Source: Gordonibacter sp. Marseille-P4307
GTDB taxonomy: Bacteria > Actinomycetota > Coriobacteriia > Coriobacteriales > Eggerthellaceae
Direction of reading: 5' to 3'
Assembly: GCF_900604965.1 (NCBI RefSeq)
Contig: NZ_UWPD01000001.1
Span: forward strand, 186,001-250,000
Length of the DNA stretch: 64,000 bases
Each line of letters opens with the position of its first letter. Position 1 is the stretch's first letter. The translations under genes and the position numbers were made by a program. The notes under the pieces were generated by a model. It worked only from the letters and a program-made list of their open reading frames with translations. It was not told the DNA's origin and did no database searches. This document shows, in pieces, positions 1 to 9,771 of this stretch.

Positions 1-1582
1 GCAACGTCGCCGATGCCGATGCGCTGACGCGCTTCATCTCGAGCTTGAAGCCCTCGTCAGCCGCTTCTCGAAAACGGTCCCCCAATCCGACAAGCGGATA
101 CTTTCCCTCGCTCACTTCCAGATAGCGCGTCGAAGCCAAAAGCTCGATCACTTCTTTAACTGTTCGCGCGGAATCCTGGACGCTGCCGTAGGAAAAGCAG
201 TGGTCCAGCCCCGCCTCGCGAATCTTCTGGCTGCGCGAACCGGTAACCACGTCTGCCACCATGCCCTTGCCGTACTGACCGCGCAGTTCGTGCACGCAGC
301 GCATGATCGCCCGCGCGGTCGAGGTCACGTCCACGGTCGAAAACCCTCCCGCGCAATTCGAGCAGTTCCCGCACCGATCGCGCACGGATCGTTCGCCGAA
401 ATACCCCAGGATGTACGAACGCAGGCACTGCGTGGTGGTGCAGTACCCCACCATCGACGCCAGAAGGCGCCGCTGCGTCATGCGCACGCACGCGGCCTCG
501 TCATCGGTGAGCTTTTCGTTTCCGGACTCGGCTTCGATGAAGAATCGGCAGGTGGCGATATCCGAATCGTTCCACAAAAGGATGCATTCGGACGGCTCGC
601 CATCACGTCCGGCACGCCCGGCCTCCTGGTAGTACGCCTCGATGCTGCCCGGCATGTTGTGGTGGATGACGTAGCGCACGTTCGACTTGTCGATTCCCAT
701 ACCGAATGCATTGGTGGCTACCATCACCTGGACATCGTCGTTGACGAACGCGCGTTGGTTCTCCGTTCGCTCCATGCTGGCAAGACCGGCATGGTATCGC
801 GTTGCCGACGCGCCCCGCTCGCGCAGATATTCGCACACGCGGTCGGTGTCCTTGCGCGTCGAGCAGTACACGATGCCGCTATCGTTCGGATGTTCAGCCA
901 CGTGCCGCGCTATACGCTCGAGTTTGTGCTTCGTTGCCCTTTGCTCGACCGAAAAACCGAGGTTGGGGCGATCGAACCCCGTCACGACGACGAACGGGTC
1001 GGACAGACCCAAGATTCGCTCGATATCGCTTCTTACCTGCTGGGTTGCCGTCGCCGTGAACGCCGCGAAGACGGGACGGCGGGGCAGAGACGCCACGAAC
1101 TCCCCGATGCCCAGATACGAAGGGCGAAAGTCCTGGCCCCATTGCGAAACGCAGTGCGACTCGTCAACCGCGAACACAACGACGTCGGCCTCGCGGGCAA
1201 ACAGCGCGAACCGCGGGTCGGCGAGACGTTCGGGAGCAACGTACATGATCTGATAGGCGCCCTCCCGCGCGCGCCTCAGCACGGTCTCTTGCTGGCCCGG
1301 CGTAAGGGACGAGTTCAGGTAGGCCGCACGCACCCCGGCCTCCAGCAAGCTGCGCACCTGGTCTCCCATAAGCGACACCAGCGGAGACACCACGATGGTG
1401 ACGCCTCCCAAGACCACCGCCGGGATCTGGTAGCACACCGATTTCCCCGCACCCGTGGGCATCACGCCCAGGCAGTCGCGACCTTCCAGCAAAGCCTGGA
1501 CGACCCGATCCTGCCCGGGCCGAAACCCTTCGTACCCGAAATGCATTCTGAGCGCTTGACGCGCCTCGTCGATAGAGGGCAT
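1..1582 (-). CDS. recQ: ATP-dependent DNA helicase RecQ (partial, 3' end cut by window edge)
   Basis: Superfamily 2 3'-5' DNA helicase for recombination and fork repair. My translation from the ATG at 1580-1582 gives the Walker A motif PTGAGKSVCYQIP near 1430, the DEAH-like box DESHCVSQWG near 1160, the helicase C-terminal GMGIDKSNVR and QEAGRAGRDG motifs, and the RecQ zinc cysteines CGNCSNC near 350. The window ends inside the RQC/HRDC part, after about 527 codons; the family is usually around 600 residues or longer, so roughly the last 70 or more are missing. The start lies 6 bp after the ychF stop, so the two are probably co-transcribed. Several plus-strand open frames across this stretch are antisense shadows. 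Confidence 0.93.
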   Translation of the reverse strand, partial: MPSIDEARQALRMHFGYEGFRPGQDRVVQALLEGRDCLGVMPTGAGKSVCYQIPAVVLGGVTIVVSPLVSLMGDQVRSLLEAGVRAAYLNSSLTPGQQETVLRRAREGAYQIMYVAPERLADPRFALFAREADVVVFAVDESHCVSQWGQDFRPSYLGIGEFVASLPRRPVFAAFTATATQQVRSDIERILGLSDPFVVVTGFDRPNLGFSVEQRATKHKLERIARHVAEHPNDSGIVYCSTRKDTDRVCEYLRERGASATRYHAGLASMERTENQRAFVNDDVQVMVATNAFGMGIDKSNVRYVIHHNMPGSIEAYYQEAGRAGRDGEPSECILLWNDSDIATCRFFIEAESGNEKLTDDEAACVRMTQRRLLASMVGYCTTTQCLRSYILGYFGERSVRDRCGNCSNCAGGFSTVDVTSTARAIMRCVHELRGQYGKGMVADVVTGSRSQKIREAGLDHCFSYGSVQDSARTVKEVIELLASTRYLEVSEGKYPLVGLGDRFREAADEGFKLEMKRVSASASATL

Positions 1583-1588
1583 GAAGGC

Positions 1589-2653
1589 CTACACGTTGAA
1601 TTTGAAGTGCATGACATCGCCGTCCTTGACGACGTATTCCTTGCCCTCCTGGCGAAGCTTTCCGGCCGCACGGCACCCCGCCTCCCCGTTGTAGGCAACA
1701 TAGTCCTCATACGATGCAGTTTCGGCCTTGATGAAGCCGCGCTCGAAGTCGGTATGGATAACTCCGGCCGCCTGGGGAGCTTTGGCACCGACGGGAATGG
1801 TCCAGGCGCGGGTCTCCTGCACGCCGCTGGTGAAGTACGACTGCAACCCCAAAAGCGCATAGGCCTCGCGAGCCAAGCGCGCCAAACCGCTTTCCTCCAA
1901 ACCCAGCTCTTCCAAGAACAAGGCGGCGTCTTCGGGATCGAGTTCGGCGAGATCGGCCTCGACCTTCGCGCTAATGGGAACCGGTTTGCAACCGTCGATC
2001 TCGGCAAGATCGACCGCAACCTGACCCTCGTCCACATTCGCCACGTACAAGACGGGCTTCATCGTAAGCAGGTGGAGATCTCGGATAGACCCTTTCTGCT
2101 CGTCGAAAAGATCGAGCGTGCGGGCGCGGTGGCCCTCCCCCAGATGCGCGGCCAGACTGCGGGCGGTTTCCAACTTGAGCACCAGCGTTTTATCGCGTTT
2201 CGCGTCCTTCTCGAGACGCGGCAGGGCCTTCTCGACCGTTGCCAGATCGGCCAGGATCAACTCGGTGTTGATGGTCTCCACATCGCTTGCCGGGTTCACC
2301 TTGCCATCGACATGCACCACGTCGGGATCGCTGAAATAGCGCACGACTTGGCAGATCGCGTCGGTCTCGCGAATGTTGGCCAGAAACTGGTTGCCCAGGC
2401 CCTCGCCACGCGACGCTCCCGCAACCAGCCCGGCGATGTCCACGAACTCCACCGTTGCAGGGATGATGCGCGCCGCACCGTCGATGGCGGACAGCTTCTC
2501 GAGGCGTCCGTCGGGCACGGGCACCACGCCCACGTTGGGCTCGATCGTGGCGAAAGGATAGTTTGCCGCAAGAGCCTCGTTGCTGGTCAGTGCATTGAAG
2601 AGAGTCGATTTCCCTACGTTGGGCAATCCGACGATTCCGATCGATAAAGCCAT
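1589..2653 (-). CDS. ychF: Redox-regulated ATPase YchF (OBG family)
   Basis: Universally conserved ribosome-associated P-loop ATPase of the OBG GTPase family, 354 aa, the normal length. The G1 motif GLPNVGKST is at residues 9-17, the G3 DIAGL at 72-76, and the G4 position reads NVDE at 206-209 rather than NKxD. That substitution is the family hallmark giving ATP over GTP preference. The C-terminal about 85 residues form the TGS domain and end in the typical [12 protein letters not shown] clean ribosome site sits ahead of the start at 2653. recQ follows by 6 bp, suggesting a two-gene unit. Confidence 0.97.
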   Translation of the reverse strand: MALSIGIVGLPNVGKSTLFNALTSNEALAANYPFATIEPNVGVVPVPDGRLEKLSAIDGAARIIPATVEFVDIAGLVAGASRGEGLGNQFLANIRETDAICQVVRYFSDPDVVHVDGKVNPASDVETINTELILADLATVEKALPRLEKDAKRDKTLVLKLETARSLAAHLGEGHRARTLDLFDEQKGSIRDLHLLTMKPVLYVANVDEGQVAVDLAEIDGCKPVPISAKVEADLAELDPEDAALFLEELGLEESGLARLAREAYALLGLQSYFTSGVQETRAWTIPVGAKAPQAAGVIHTDFERGFIKAETASYEDYVAYNGEAGCRAAGKLRQEGKEYVVKDGDVMHFKFNV

Positions 2654-2684
2654 GTGACTCCTAAACCCGATGAATACACGAAAA

Positions 2685-2713
2685 CGCGCAGCAACATACT
2701 ATGCTGCTGCGCG
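2685..2713 (-). terminator. Probable intrinsic terminator after the NSS symporter
   Basis: A perfect nine-base inverted repeat (CGCGCAGCA pairing with TGCTGCGCG) around an 11-base loop. On the minus strand it is followed by GTTTTCG. It lies between the symporter stop (2771) and the ychF start (2653). The U-tract is short, so termination may be partial. Confidence 0.5.
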
Positions 2714-2770
2714 CTCCCTCGCAACCGCGATGCGGGCCGACCCGTCGGGACGCCCGCACCCGCGATCCGC

Positions 2771-4150
2771 CTAGAACTTGAAGATGCCGAACTGCGCACC
2801 CACGTACGCGACCAAAATGAGGGTCACGAGAACCGGAGCGACGTACTTGATCATAACCGTCCAGGCGCTCTTCAGCTTGAACGGACCGGCAAGCTCGACC
2901 TCGTCGATAAGCGTCTGGGGCTTGAGGATCCAGCCGACAAACACGCAGGTGATCAGCGCGACGATGGGCATGATGACCGAATTCGAGACGAAGTCGAACA
3001 GATCGAGAATCGACGAGCCCTCGCCAAGCGGCTGGACGAAGCTGAGGCCGTTGTAGCCCAGGTTGATGAAGACGCCCGCGACCACCACGATGACGATGGT
3101 GGTGGTCAGCGACTTCTTACGCGACCAGCCCGCACCGTCCTGAATGATGGACACGCACGTCTCAACCAGAGAGATCGCGCTGGTCAGAGCCGCAAACAGC
3201 ACCAACAGGAAGAACAGGAAGCCCAATATGGCCGCAATGCCGCCCATGCTCTCGAACACCGAGGGAAGGGTGATGAACATAAGCGAGGGACCCGACTTGG
3301 CGGCAACCGCTTCACCCGAGCCCATGGCCACGAAAGCGGCCGGAACGATCATGAGGCCGGCCAGGATGGAGACGCCCAGATCGAACATGCCGATCTGGCT
3401 CACGCTGGACGTGAGGCTGGACTTCTTATCCAGATAAGAGCCATAGGTGATCATGATGCCCATAGCAAGCGACAGGCTGTAGAACATCTGGCCCAACGCG
3501 CCGATGAACAGCTCGGCAGATAGCTTCGAGACATCGGGCACCAGATAGTACGCGACACCATCGAGGGCTCCGGGCATGGTTATGGTGTAGATGGCAATGC
3601 CGACGGCCATGATGATGAGCGCAGGCATCATAAACGTATTCGTCTTCTCGATGCCGCCCTTGACGCCGAAGCCGACCACCACGAACACGATGGCCATGAA
3701 GATGCCCATCCACACGAAGCTCTCGACCGGGCTGGTAATGAAGCCGACGAAGAAGTTGCCGCCGTCAGCGAGGGCGGCGGGGCCGTTCATTAGATATGCC
3801 GCTGCGTACTTCGTCACCCAACCGCCGATGATGCTGTAATACGGGGTGATGATGAAGGGCACAGCGGAAGCCAGAACGCCGATGAATGCGAACTTCTTGC
3901 CGAAATGCTTGAACGCGCCGATGGCGGACAGACCGGTCTTGCGGCCCAAAGCCGTCTCGAGCAGCAGAAGCGACACGCCGAACGTGAACACCAGCAGCAG
4001 GTACGTAAGGATGAACGTGCCTCCGCCGTACTTCGCGGCCAGATACGGGAACCGCCACATGTTGCCCAGGCCCACGGCGGAAGCCGCGCCAGCCAACACG
4101 AACGCCCATCGCCCTGACCAGGCCGAGCGCGCTTCGTTACTTGATGCCAT
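2771..4150 (-). CDS. Neurotransmitter:sodium symporter (NSS/SNF) family transporter
   Basis: Sodium-coupled secondary transporter of the LeuT fold, probably for an amino acid or amine. The unwound TM1 signature GLGNMWRFPYLAAKYGGGTF is near residues 27-46; the GNxxRFP core forms the Na+ and substrate site in this family. About eleven to twelve hydrophobic segments follow over 459 residues, typical of bacterial NSS proteins. An in-frame upstream extension to 4240 exists. I chose the ATG at 4150 because AGGAGAGG sits immediately upstream and the protein then starts just before TM1. The gene is monocistronic, divergent from asnB, with a likely terminator at 2685-2713. Substrate cannot be told from sequence. 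Confidence 0.9.
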   Translation of the reverse strand: MASSNEARSAWSGRWAFVLAGAASAVGLGNMWRFPYLAAKYGGGTFILTYLLLVFTFGVSLLLLETALGRKTGLSAIGAFKHFGKKFAFIGVLASAVPFIITPYYSIIGGWVTKYAAAYLMNGPAALADGGNFFVGFITSPVESFVWMGIFMAIVFVVVGFGVKGGIEKTNTFMMPALIIMAVGIAIYTITMPGALDGVAYYLVPDVSKLSAELFIGALGQMFYSLSLAMGIMITYGSYLDKKSSLTSSVSQIGMFDLGVSILAGLMIVPAAFVAMGSGEAVAAKSGPSLMFITLPSVFESMGGIAAILGFLFFLLVLFAALTSAISLVETCVSIIQDGAGWSRKKSLTTTIVIVVVAGVFINLGYNGLSFVQPLGEGSSILDLFDFVSNSVIMPIVALITCVFVGWILKPQTLIDEVELAGPFKLKSAWTVMIKYVAPVLVTLILVAYVGAQFGIFKF

Positions 4151-4222
4151 TTCCTCTCCTCTTCCTTTCTCCATGCGTTCTGCCCGAACGCTCCCTTCCA
4201 TAGGTAATCTGGGAATCCGCAC

Positions 4223-4228
4223 ATTATA
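4223..4228 (-). promoter_or_regulatory. Consensus -10 box for the NSS symporter
   Basis: Minus-strand TATAAT matches the sigma-A -10 consensus exactly and lies about 75 bp before the chosen symporter start. No good -35 hexamer is visible 16-18 bp upstream. The asnB promoter should lie in the same 176 bp divergent gap; a TATCAT at 4270-4275 on the plus strand is a weak -10 candidate. Confidence 0.45.
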
Positions 4229-4326
4229 GCGACTTTGCATAGAGGAAACACCGGCTAATGGTATTCGGCTATCATTAATCCGCTAACGACAAAAACTCGA
4301 ACCCCCAGGGCAAGGAGAGCGGTCTC

Positions 4327-6285
4327 ATGTGCGGCATCTGCGGCTTTACCGGCGCAACAGAGCAAGACGGAGCGATCCTCCGATCCATGTGCGACATCAT
4401 GGAGCATCGCGGGCCCGACGGCGAGGGCCGCTACCTCGACGACGGCATCGCCCTGGGACACCGGAGGCTGTCCCTGATCGATCTTGCCGGGGGCGGACAA
4501 CCCATGGTGCGCGCAACCCGCGATCTCCGCGCACGCGTCACGTCCCCCGCGTATCGCGGCGACGGCTCCCCTTGCGCCGACGAAGCGTCGATGCAGGCCA
4601 AAGGGGATCTCGCGATCGTATTCAACGGCGAGATCTACAACTACCGCGACCTGCGCGGCGAGCTGGAAGCGGCCGGCTGGGAGTTTTCCACCAACTCCGA
4701 CACCGAAGTGCTGCTGGTAAGCTATCTGGCCTGGGGGGAAGACATGCTCGAGCGGCTGCGCGGCATGTTCGCCTTCGCCATCTGGGACCGGCAGACCCGC
4801 GAGCTGTTCTGCGCCCGCGACTTCTTCGGCATCAAGCCCTTCTACTACACCGCGACCGAGGGGCGCTTCATCTTCGCGTCCGAAATCAAATCCATCCTCG
4901 AACATCCCGCGTACAAACGCGAGCTGAACGAAGAGGCCCTCGCCCAGTACCTGTGCTTTCAGTTCTCGGCTTTGAACGAAACGTTCTTCAAGGGGGTCTT
5001 CAAGCTTCCCCAGGGTCACTGCCTGCGCGTGAAGGCCGATGGAACCCTCGAGATGCGGCGCTGGTGGAAGCCCGCATACTGCTTCGATGACGCCCGCAGC
5101 CAAGCCAATACGGTCGAGGCGATCGATCGGACCATGCGCGAATCGGTTCGCTACCACAACGTGGCCGATGTCGAAGTCGGTTCGTTTCTGTCCAGCGGCA
5201 TCGACTCCAGCTACATGGCCGCCTGCCTCGCGAAGGAAAACCCCGATATCAAAACGTTCACCGTCGGATTCGCCGAATACGAAGGGGAGCGCGACGAGAT
5301 TTCGTGGGCCCGCGAGCTGGCCGACGAGCTGCACATCGCCAACACCTCCAAGCATATCGGGGAAGAAGAGTACTGGGCCAGCCTGCCGCGGGTCCAGTGG
5401 CATATGGACGAGCCTTCCGCCGACCCCAGCGCCGTGGCCCTGTACTTCGTCGATCAGATCGCCGCAACCCAGGTGAAGGCGGTTCTGTCGGGCGAGGGCG
5501 CCGACGAGTTCTTCGGCGGGTACCGCATCTACCAGACCCCCTTCTCGAACGGGAAGCTCGCGTGGTGCCCGAAGCCGGTGCTGCGCGGCGCGTCCAAGCT
5601 GATGCGCGCGCTGGGCATCCGCGGAGCGAACTACCTCGAGCGCGCGTCCCAGACCGCCGAGGACTGGTACTACACCAACGCGAACGGCGTGGCGTTTTCC
5701 CCCGCCGAACGCGTTGCGATCATGAAGAACCCACCCAACGTCCCCTCGCCCCAGGCCCTGTGCGCCCCCGCCTACGCCGAGGTTGCGAACCTGGACGAGG
5801 TAACCAGGATGCAGTACGTCGATCTGCAGTTCTGGCTGGTGGGAGACATCCTGTTGAAAACCGACAAGATGTCGATGGCCCATTCGCTTGAATCGCGCGT
5901 GCCCTTCCTCGACCGCGAGGTGTTCGCCATGAGCGCCACCATCCCCACCAGGCAGAAGGTAAGCGATACGCAGACCAAACTCACGCTGCGCCAGGCGGCC
6001 GAACGGGCGATCCCGCGCGACTGGGCCCAGAAGGAAAAGCTCGGATTCCCCGTTCCCGTAGTGAACTGGCTGCGCCAGGACCGCTACTACAACGAGGTGA
6101 AGGGGTGGTTCACGGGGGATCTGGCCGAGAGGTTCTTCGACACCGGAGAGCTCGTGCGCATTCTGGACGAGCACCGCGCCGGAGCCGATCGCTCGCGCAA
6201 GATCTGGATCGTCTACATGTTCCTCGTGTGGTACCGCATCTACTTCGTGGACCGCACGGCTCCCGCCAAGCCCTCGGTCTGCTAG
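4327..6285 (+). CDS. asnB: Asparagine synthase (glutamine-hydrolysing)
   Basis: Makes asparagine from aspartate, glutamine and ATP in the cytoplasm. The protein starts MCGICGFTG, so Cys2 becomes the N-terminal nucleophile of the class II glutaminase domain. The synthetase half carries the PP-loop LSSGIDSS near residue 290 and a GEGADEFFGGY motif near 390. At 652 aa it is longer than E. coli AsnB (554); part of the excess is an insertion near residues 60-95 of the glutaminase domain. The ribosome site AAGGAGAG is 8 bp before the ATG. The 3' end abuts the convergent ABC gene with 1 bp between stops, leaving no room for a separate terminator. AsnB-like amidotransferases also act in secondary metabolism, but no such cluster surrounds it. 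Confidence 0.92.
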   Translation: MCGICGFTGATEQDGAILRSMCDIMEHRGPDGEGRYLDDGIALGHRRLSLIDLAGGGQPMVRATRDLRARVTSPAYRGDGSPCADEASMQAKGDLAIVFNGEIYNYRDLRGELEAAGWEFSTNSDTEVLLVSYLAWGEDMLERLRGMFAFAIWDRQTRELFCARDFFGIKPFYYTATEGRFIFASEIKSILEHPAYKRELNEEALAQYLCFQFSALNETFFKGVFKLPQGHCLRVKADGTLEMRRWWKPAYCFDDARSQANTVEAIDRTMRESVRYHNVADVEVGSFLSSGIDSSYMAACLAKENPDIKTFTVGFAEYEGERDEISWARELADELHIANTSKHIGEEEYWASLPRVQWHMDEPSADPSAVALYFVDQIAATQVKAVLSGEGADEFFGGYRIYQTPFSNGKLAWCPKPVLRGASKLMRALGIRGANYLERASQTAEDWYYTNANGVAFSPAERVAIMKNPPNVPSPQALCAPAYAEVANLDEVTRMQYVDLQFWLVGDILLKTDKMSMAHSLESRVPFLDREVFAMSATIPTRQKVSDTQTKLTLRQAAERAIPRDWAQKEKLGFPVPVVNWLRQDRYYNEVKGWFTGDLAERFFDTGELVRILDEHRAGADRSRKIWIVYMFLVWYRIYFVDRTAPAKPSVC

Positions 6286-6286
6286 C

Positions 6287-6901
6287 TTAAGGCCGCGGCT
6301 CCGCTTCCAGATCGACCACCCTCGTGGCGAGGCGTGCCGTAAGATCGGAGCTGTGCGATACCAGCACCATGCCCACCCCTTCCCGGCAGACGAACTCCAG
6401 CAGGAAGCGCCATATCTGAGCCTGGGTAACGGCATCCAGCATGGTCGATATCTCGTCGGCGATCAGATAGCGCGGACCCACGGCGACAGCCCGCGCTATG
6501 CAGAACCGCTGCAGCTCGCCTCCCGAAAGCTCGTGGGGAAACCTCCGCAGCCATTCGCCCTTGATGCCCAGCGCGTCAAGTACGTCGGGTGCAACATCGC
6601 CCGCTTCGCGAAGCGACTGCTCCATCCTCATGCGCGGATCGAGGGCATGCTCGGGATGCTGGCCTATCAGCTGGACGGGGCAGACGCCGCGCTTCGGAAG
6701 CGGCGCTCCGTCCACCGTGATGCTTCCCGAAAGCGGCGTCTCGAAACCGGCCAGCAAACGGCACAGCGTGGTTTTCCCGAACCCGGAAGAAGCGGCAAGC
6801 GCCACGCGCTCCGACGGCTCTACAGACAGCGAGAACCCCCGGTAAAGCACGGTGCCGCCGCCCTGGTATCCGAACGTGACGTTTTCAGCTTCCAGCGCCA
6901 T
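6287..6901 (-). CDS. Peptide/nickel-type ABC transporter ATP-binding protein (OppF/NikE-like, short)
   Basis: Second ATPase of the five-gene importer. The ABC signature LSGGE is near residue 124, Walker B YLIADE near 147 and the H-loop SHSSD near 181. Walker A reads ASSGFGKTT, so the usual first glycine is alanine; the GKTT catalytic core is intact. At 204 aa it is much shorter than OppF/DppF (about 330) and NikE (about 268), and lacks the C-terminal oligopeptide-transporter extension. It starts 3 bp after the preceding ATPase gene, so expression is coupled. The length suggests a stripped-down but probably working NBD that pairs with the upstream ATPase. Confidence 0.85.
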   Translation of the reverse strand: MALEAENVTFGYQGGGTVLYRGFSLSVEPSERVALAASSGFGKTTLCRLLAGFETPLSGSITVDGAPLPKRGVCPVQLIGQHPEHALDPRMRMEQSLREAGDVAPDVLDALGIKGEWLRRFPHELSGGELQRFCIARAVAVGPRYLIADEISTMLDAVTQAQIWRFLLEFVCREGVGMVLVSHSSDLTARLATRVVDLEAEPRP

Positions 6902-6904
6902 CGC

Positions 6905-7876
6905 CTAGCGCTCCTTTCCCGCATCGACGCGATCGGCAGCGATATCCTCGGGCTTCCCCGCCGCGGCTTGACCCCGCCGATCCTCGACGTTGAAGCCGTG
7001 CGCGGGAAGGGCGTGCCACAGCGCACGGGAAAACGGATGAGAGAGCAGCGCAGGATCGTCGAAGCAGCTTACCGGAACCTCTTCCACCACGGTTCCGTCC
7101 TTGAAAACCGCCACCCGATCAGCCGCTTGAAGGGCAAGTTCGATGTCGTGGGTAATCAGCAGAACGCCACCGCCCGTATCAGCGAACGCCCGGAAATCCT
7201 CCAGGGCCTTCAAGGCCAGCGGCAGGTCCAACCCGGGCGTGGGCTCGTCGGCGATGATCAGAGACGGGTGGTCGATGAGGGCGCAGCACAGCAGCACACG
7301 GCGCGCCATACCGCCCGACAACTCGAAGGGATACAGGTCGGCAACGCGCTTATCCAACCGGTAACGGTCGAACAGCTCTTCTCTACGCGCGCGGCGGCCC
7401 TCCGCATCTTCCGATGCAAACGAACCTTCAACCTGGCGCCCCACCTTCATCAAGGGATCGAGGAACGCCACGCTCTGGGGAACGAGGGCTATCCCGGTTC
7501 CGCGCGCGGCGACCAGCGCGTCGGCATCCATGTGCCGCCCCTCGAACCATATATCGCCCGACACCACGGCGTTTGGTTCGAACGAACCCATAACGGCATT
7601 GGCCAGAAGGGTCTTTCCCGACCCCGACGCTCCGACGATCGCCACGATCTCTCCGCGGTCGATCGACAGGCTCAAACCGTCAATCACCTTCCTCTCGCGC
7701 CGGTGCGCGCGGAAAAACGACGAAGCGTCCTCATCGTACATGCGAAAACCGATGCTCAGCCCTTCCACCCTGAGCAAAGGGGCACCGCGATGGGCGCATT
7801 CCAAACCGGAAGAAGAGGGCCGCGTATCCGCGCGATCCGACCCGCCACGCGCCATGCGGCAACGTTTGCCGTCCAT
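6905..7876 (-). CDS. Peptide/nickel-type ABC transporter ATP-binding protein (OppD/NikD-like)
   Basis: First ATPase of the importer, 323 aa. It carries Walker A GASGSGKT near residue 80, Q-loop VPQSVAFLDP, signature LSGGMARR, Walker B LIIADEPTPGLD and H-loop LLITHD. An N-terminal stretch of about 35 residues rich in Arg, Ser and Gly precedes the domain. The ATG at 7876 has AGGGGG upstream and lies 9 bp after the permease stop. Together with the 204-aa partner it would form the heterodimeric motor for the two permeases. Confidence 0.9.
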   Translation of the reverse strand: MDGKRCRMARGGSDRADTRPSSSGLECAHRGAPLLRVEGLSIGFRMYDEDASSFFRAHRRERKVIDGLSLSIDRGEIVAIVGASGSGKTLLANAVMGSFEPNAVVSGDIWFEGRHMDADALVAARGTGIALVPQSVAFLDPLMKVGRQVEGSFASEDAEGRRARREELFDRYRLDKRVADLYPFELSGGMARRVLLCCALIDHPSLIIADEPTPGLDLPLALKALEDFRAFADTGGGVLLITHDIELALQAADRVAVFKDGTVVEEVPVSCFDDPALLSHPFSRALWHALPAHGFNVEDRRGQAAAGKPEDIAADRVDAGKER

Positions 7877-7885
7877 CGAAGCCCC

Positions 7886-8767
7886 CTATTCCTGCGAACT
7901 GCGCGGATCGACCAGCTTGCGCAGGCTAGATCCGGCGAGATCGAACAACATGACCACGACGATAAGCGCAAGGCCGGGAAACACCGCCAGCCACCACATG
8001 CCCGCCGAAAGGTACGACATCGACTCGGACAGGACCACCCCGATAGCCGGCTGCTCGGGGGGGATGCCGAAACCGAGGAACGTGATGGCGGCCTCGTGCA
8101 GGATCGCGTGGGGAAACAGCAGCACGAACCCTACGATGAGCTGGGGAAGCACATAGGGAACCATATGACGCGCGGCGATCTGCAGGCGGCTGGCCCCCAG
8201 CTTGCGAGCGGTCGCCACGAAATGGGACTGGCGCAGCTGCAGTATCTCGGCGCGCAGCACGCGCGTAAGGCTGGGCCAATGGGTAACCGCAACCGCCACG
8301 ATGATGCCCACCGCGCCCTTCCCCAACGCATACGAGATGAGGATCAAAAGCACGATATGGGGAATCCCCATCATGAGATCGACCATCCATGCAACCACCG
8401 CATCGGCCTTCGGCCCCCCGAGGGTTGCGAACAGCGATAGCGCAAGGGCGATGAGCGCCGAAAGCGCGGCCGCCACCAACCCCACGGTAATGCTGGTGGA
8501 AAGCCCCGCCGCGACGCGCAGCAGCATATCGCGCCCCATCCAGTCGGTGCCGAACAGATGGGACATCGACGGAACGAGGCCCTTCTGGGAGAAATCGGTC
8601 GCACAGGCAGCATCCTGCAACTGGAAGCCCAGCCACGCCACCAGCGCCAAGAGCACGGCCGACACCGAAAAAGCCGCCAGCGTGCGCACGCGGTTGCTGG
8701 TCCGCGAAACACGCGGAACATGAAGCGGCGCGGCGCTTCGGTTGCGAGGAATTTCGAGATCAGACAT
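7886..8767 (-). CDS. Peptide/nickel-type ABC transporter permease (DppC/NikC-like)
   Basis: Inner-membrane permease, 293 aa, with about six hydrophobic segments starting near residue 30. The coupling (EAA) region reads ATARKLGASRLQIAARHMVP near residues 185-205, the expected contact site for the ATPases, and FGTDWMGRDM in the first periplasmic part is typical of DppC-type permeases. Its start overlaps the preceding permease gene by 8 bp, so translation is coupled. Confidence 0.9.
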   Translation of the reverse strand: MSDLEIPRNRSAAPLHVPRVSRTSNRVRTLAAFSVSAVLLALVAWLGFQLQDAACATDFSQKGLVPSMSHLFGTDWMGRDMLLRVAAGLSTSITVGLVAAALSALIALALSLFATLGGPKADAVVAWMVDLMMGIPHIVLLILISYALGKGAVGIIVAVAVTHWPSLTRVLRAEILQLRQSHFVATARKLGASRLQIAARHMVPYVLPQLIVGFVLLFPHAILHEAAITFLGFGIPPEQPAIGVVLSESMSYLSAGMWWLAVFPGLALIVVVMLFDLAGSSLRKLVDPRSSQE

Positions 8768-9752
8768 CGGCGCACGCCCCTTCTCCGCGCCGTATCCGCG
8801 GATCGACCACGCCGTACAAGATGTTGGCGATCAGGTTCCCGCTGAACACGAACAGCGCCGACACAAGAGCGATGCCCACCAGCAGCGCCACATCGCCGCC
8901 CGTGGCCGCAACGACGGCGGCCTGACCCAGGCCCGGATACGAAAACACCTGCTCGACCAGCACCGACCCTCCGAATATCTCGGCGATCGATGCGAACTGC
9001 AGCGTAATGGCCGGAAGCACGAGGTTTCTCAAACCGTGCCTGCACAGAGCCTGGCGCCCGCTCGCTCCGCGCAGGCAGGCGAACCGCATATAATCGCTCT
9101 CGAGCACATCGATCGCCTTCTCACGCGTATGCAATGCGATGTTGGCGACCCCCGTCACCGACAGAGTGATCGCGGGAAGCGCCAGATGATGCAAGAGGTC
9201 GCCAAAAGTCACATCGGACGCCGACGTGCCGATGGGCACCGAGAACCCCAGGGGGAACCATCCCAGGCGCACGCTGAACACGATAAGGAACACCAGACCC
9301 AGCCAGAACGCGGGCGTAGACGCCAATAGATAGCAGTACCCCTTCACCAGTTTGTCGATGCGCCCTCCCCGACGAGCGGCCGCAAGGACTCCCAACCCGA
9401 ACCCCACGACGCCGCTTGCCGCCCAAGCGACCGCCATCAGCAGAATCGTGTTGCCCGCCCGCTGCGCGATCACGTCAAGAACCGGAGCGTTGAACCTCAG
9501 CGAGGTGCCCCAATCGCCCTGAAGAAAGGCCGAAGCCCAGGTGGTGTAGCGCTCCCACAGCGGGGTTCCGCTTCCCCACACCTGGGCGAGCGCGGCCTTC
9601 TTCTCGGGAGACATGCCCGCATAAGCGGCTTGGCCGACGTTGGCCTGAACCGGATCTATGGGAGAGAGGCTTACCAGCACGAACACAAGCACGCTGACGG
9701 CGACCATCAGCAATGCGAACCGCACCAGGTTCCTTGCGATAAAGCGTCTCAA
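8760..9752 (-). CDS. Peptide/nickel-type ABC transporter permease (DppB/NikB-like)
   Basis: Partner permease, about 330 aa, six hydrophobic segments, with the N-terminal LVSLSPIDPV motif typical of DppB/NikB. The frame stays open into the upstream binding-protein gene. I place the start at the TTG at 9750-9752, giving LRRFIARNLVRF, which matches how family members begin and leaves 19 bp after the upstream stop. No strong ribosome site is visible, so the exact start is uncertain. Confidence 0.87.
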   Translation of the reverse strand: MRRFIARNLVRFALLMVAVSVLVFVLVSLSPIDPVQANVGQAAYAGMSPEKKAALAQVWGSGTPLWERYTTWASAFLQGDWGTSLRFNAPVLDVIAQRAGNTILLMAVAWAASGVVGFGLGVLAAARRGGRIDKLVKGYCYLLASTPAFWLGLVFLIVFSVRLGWFPLGFSVPIGTSASDVTFGDLLHHLALPAITLSVTGVANIALHTREKAIDVLESDYMRFACLRGASGRQALCRHGLRNLVLPAITLQFASIAEIFGGSVLVEQVFSYPGLGQAAVVAATGGDVALLVGIALVSALFVFSGNLIANILYGVVDPRIRRGEGACADV

Positions 9753-9771
9753 GATAGGCGCCCCGTTTCGC

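Noticed and set aside
200-2647. 815-codon open frame on the plus strand
   Set aside because: Antisense to recQ and ychF, both with full motif sets. The product is rich in His, Arg and Gly and has no domain. Similar long frames at 6353-8440, 14124-17432, 28898-31030 and 35651-37519 are the same G+C artefact.
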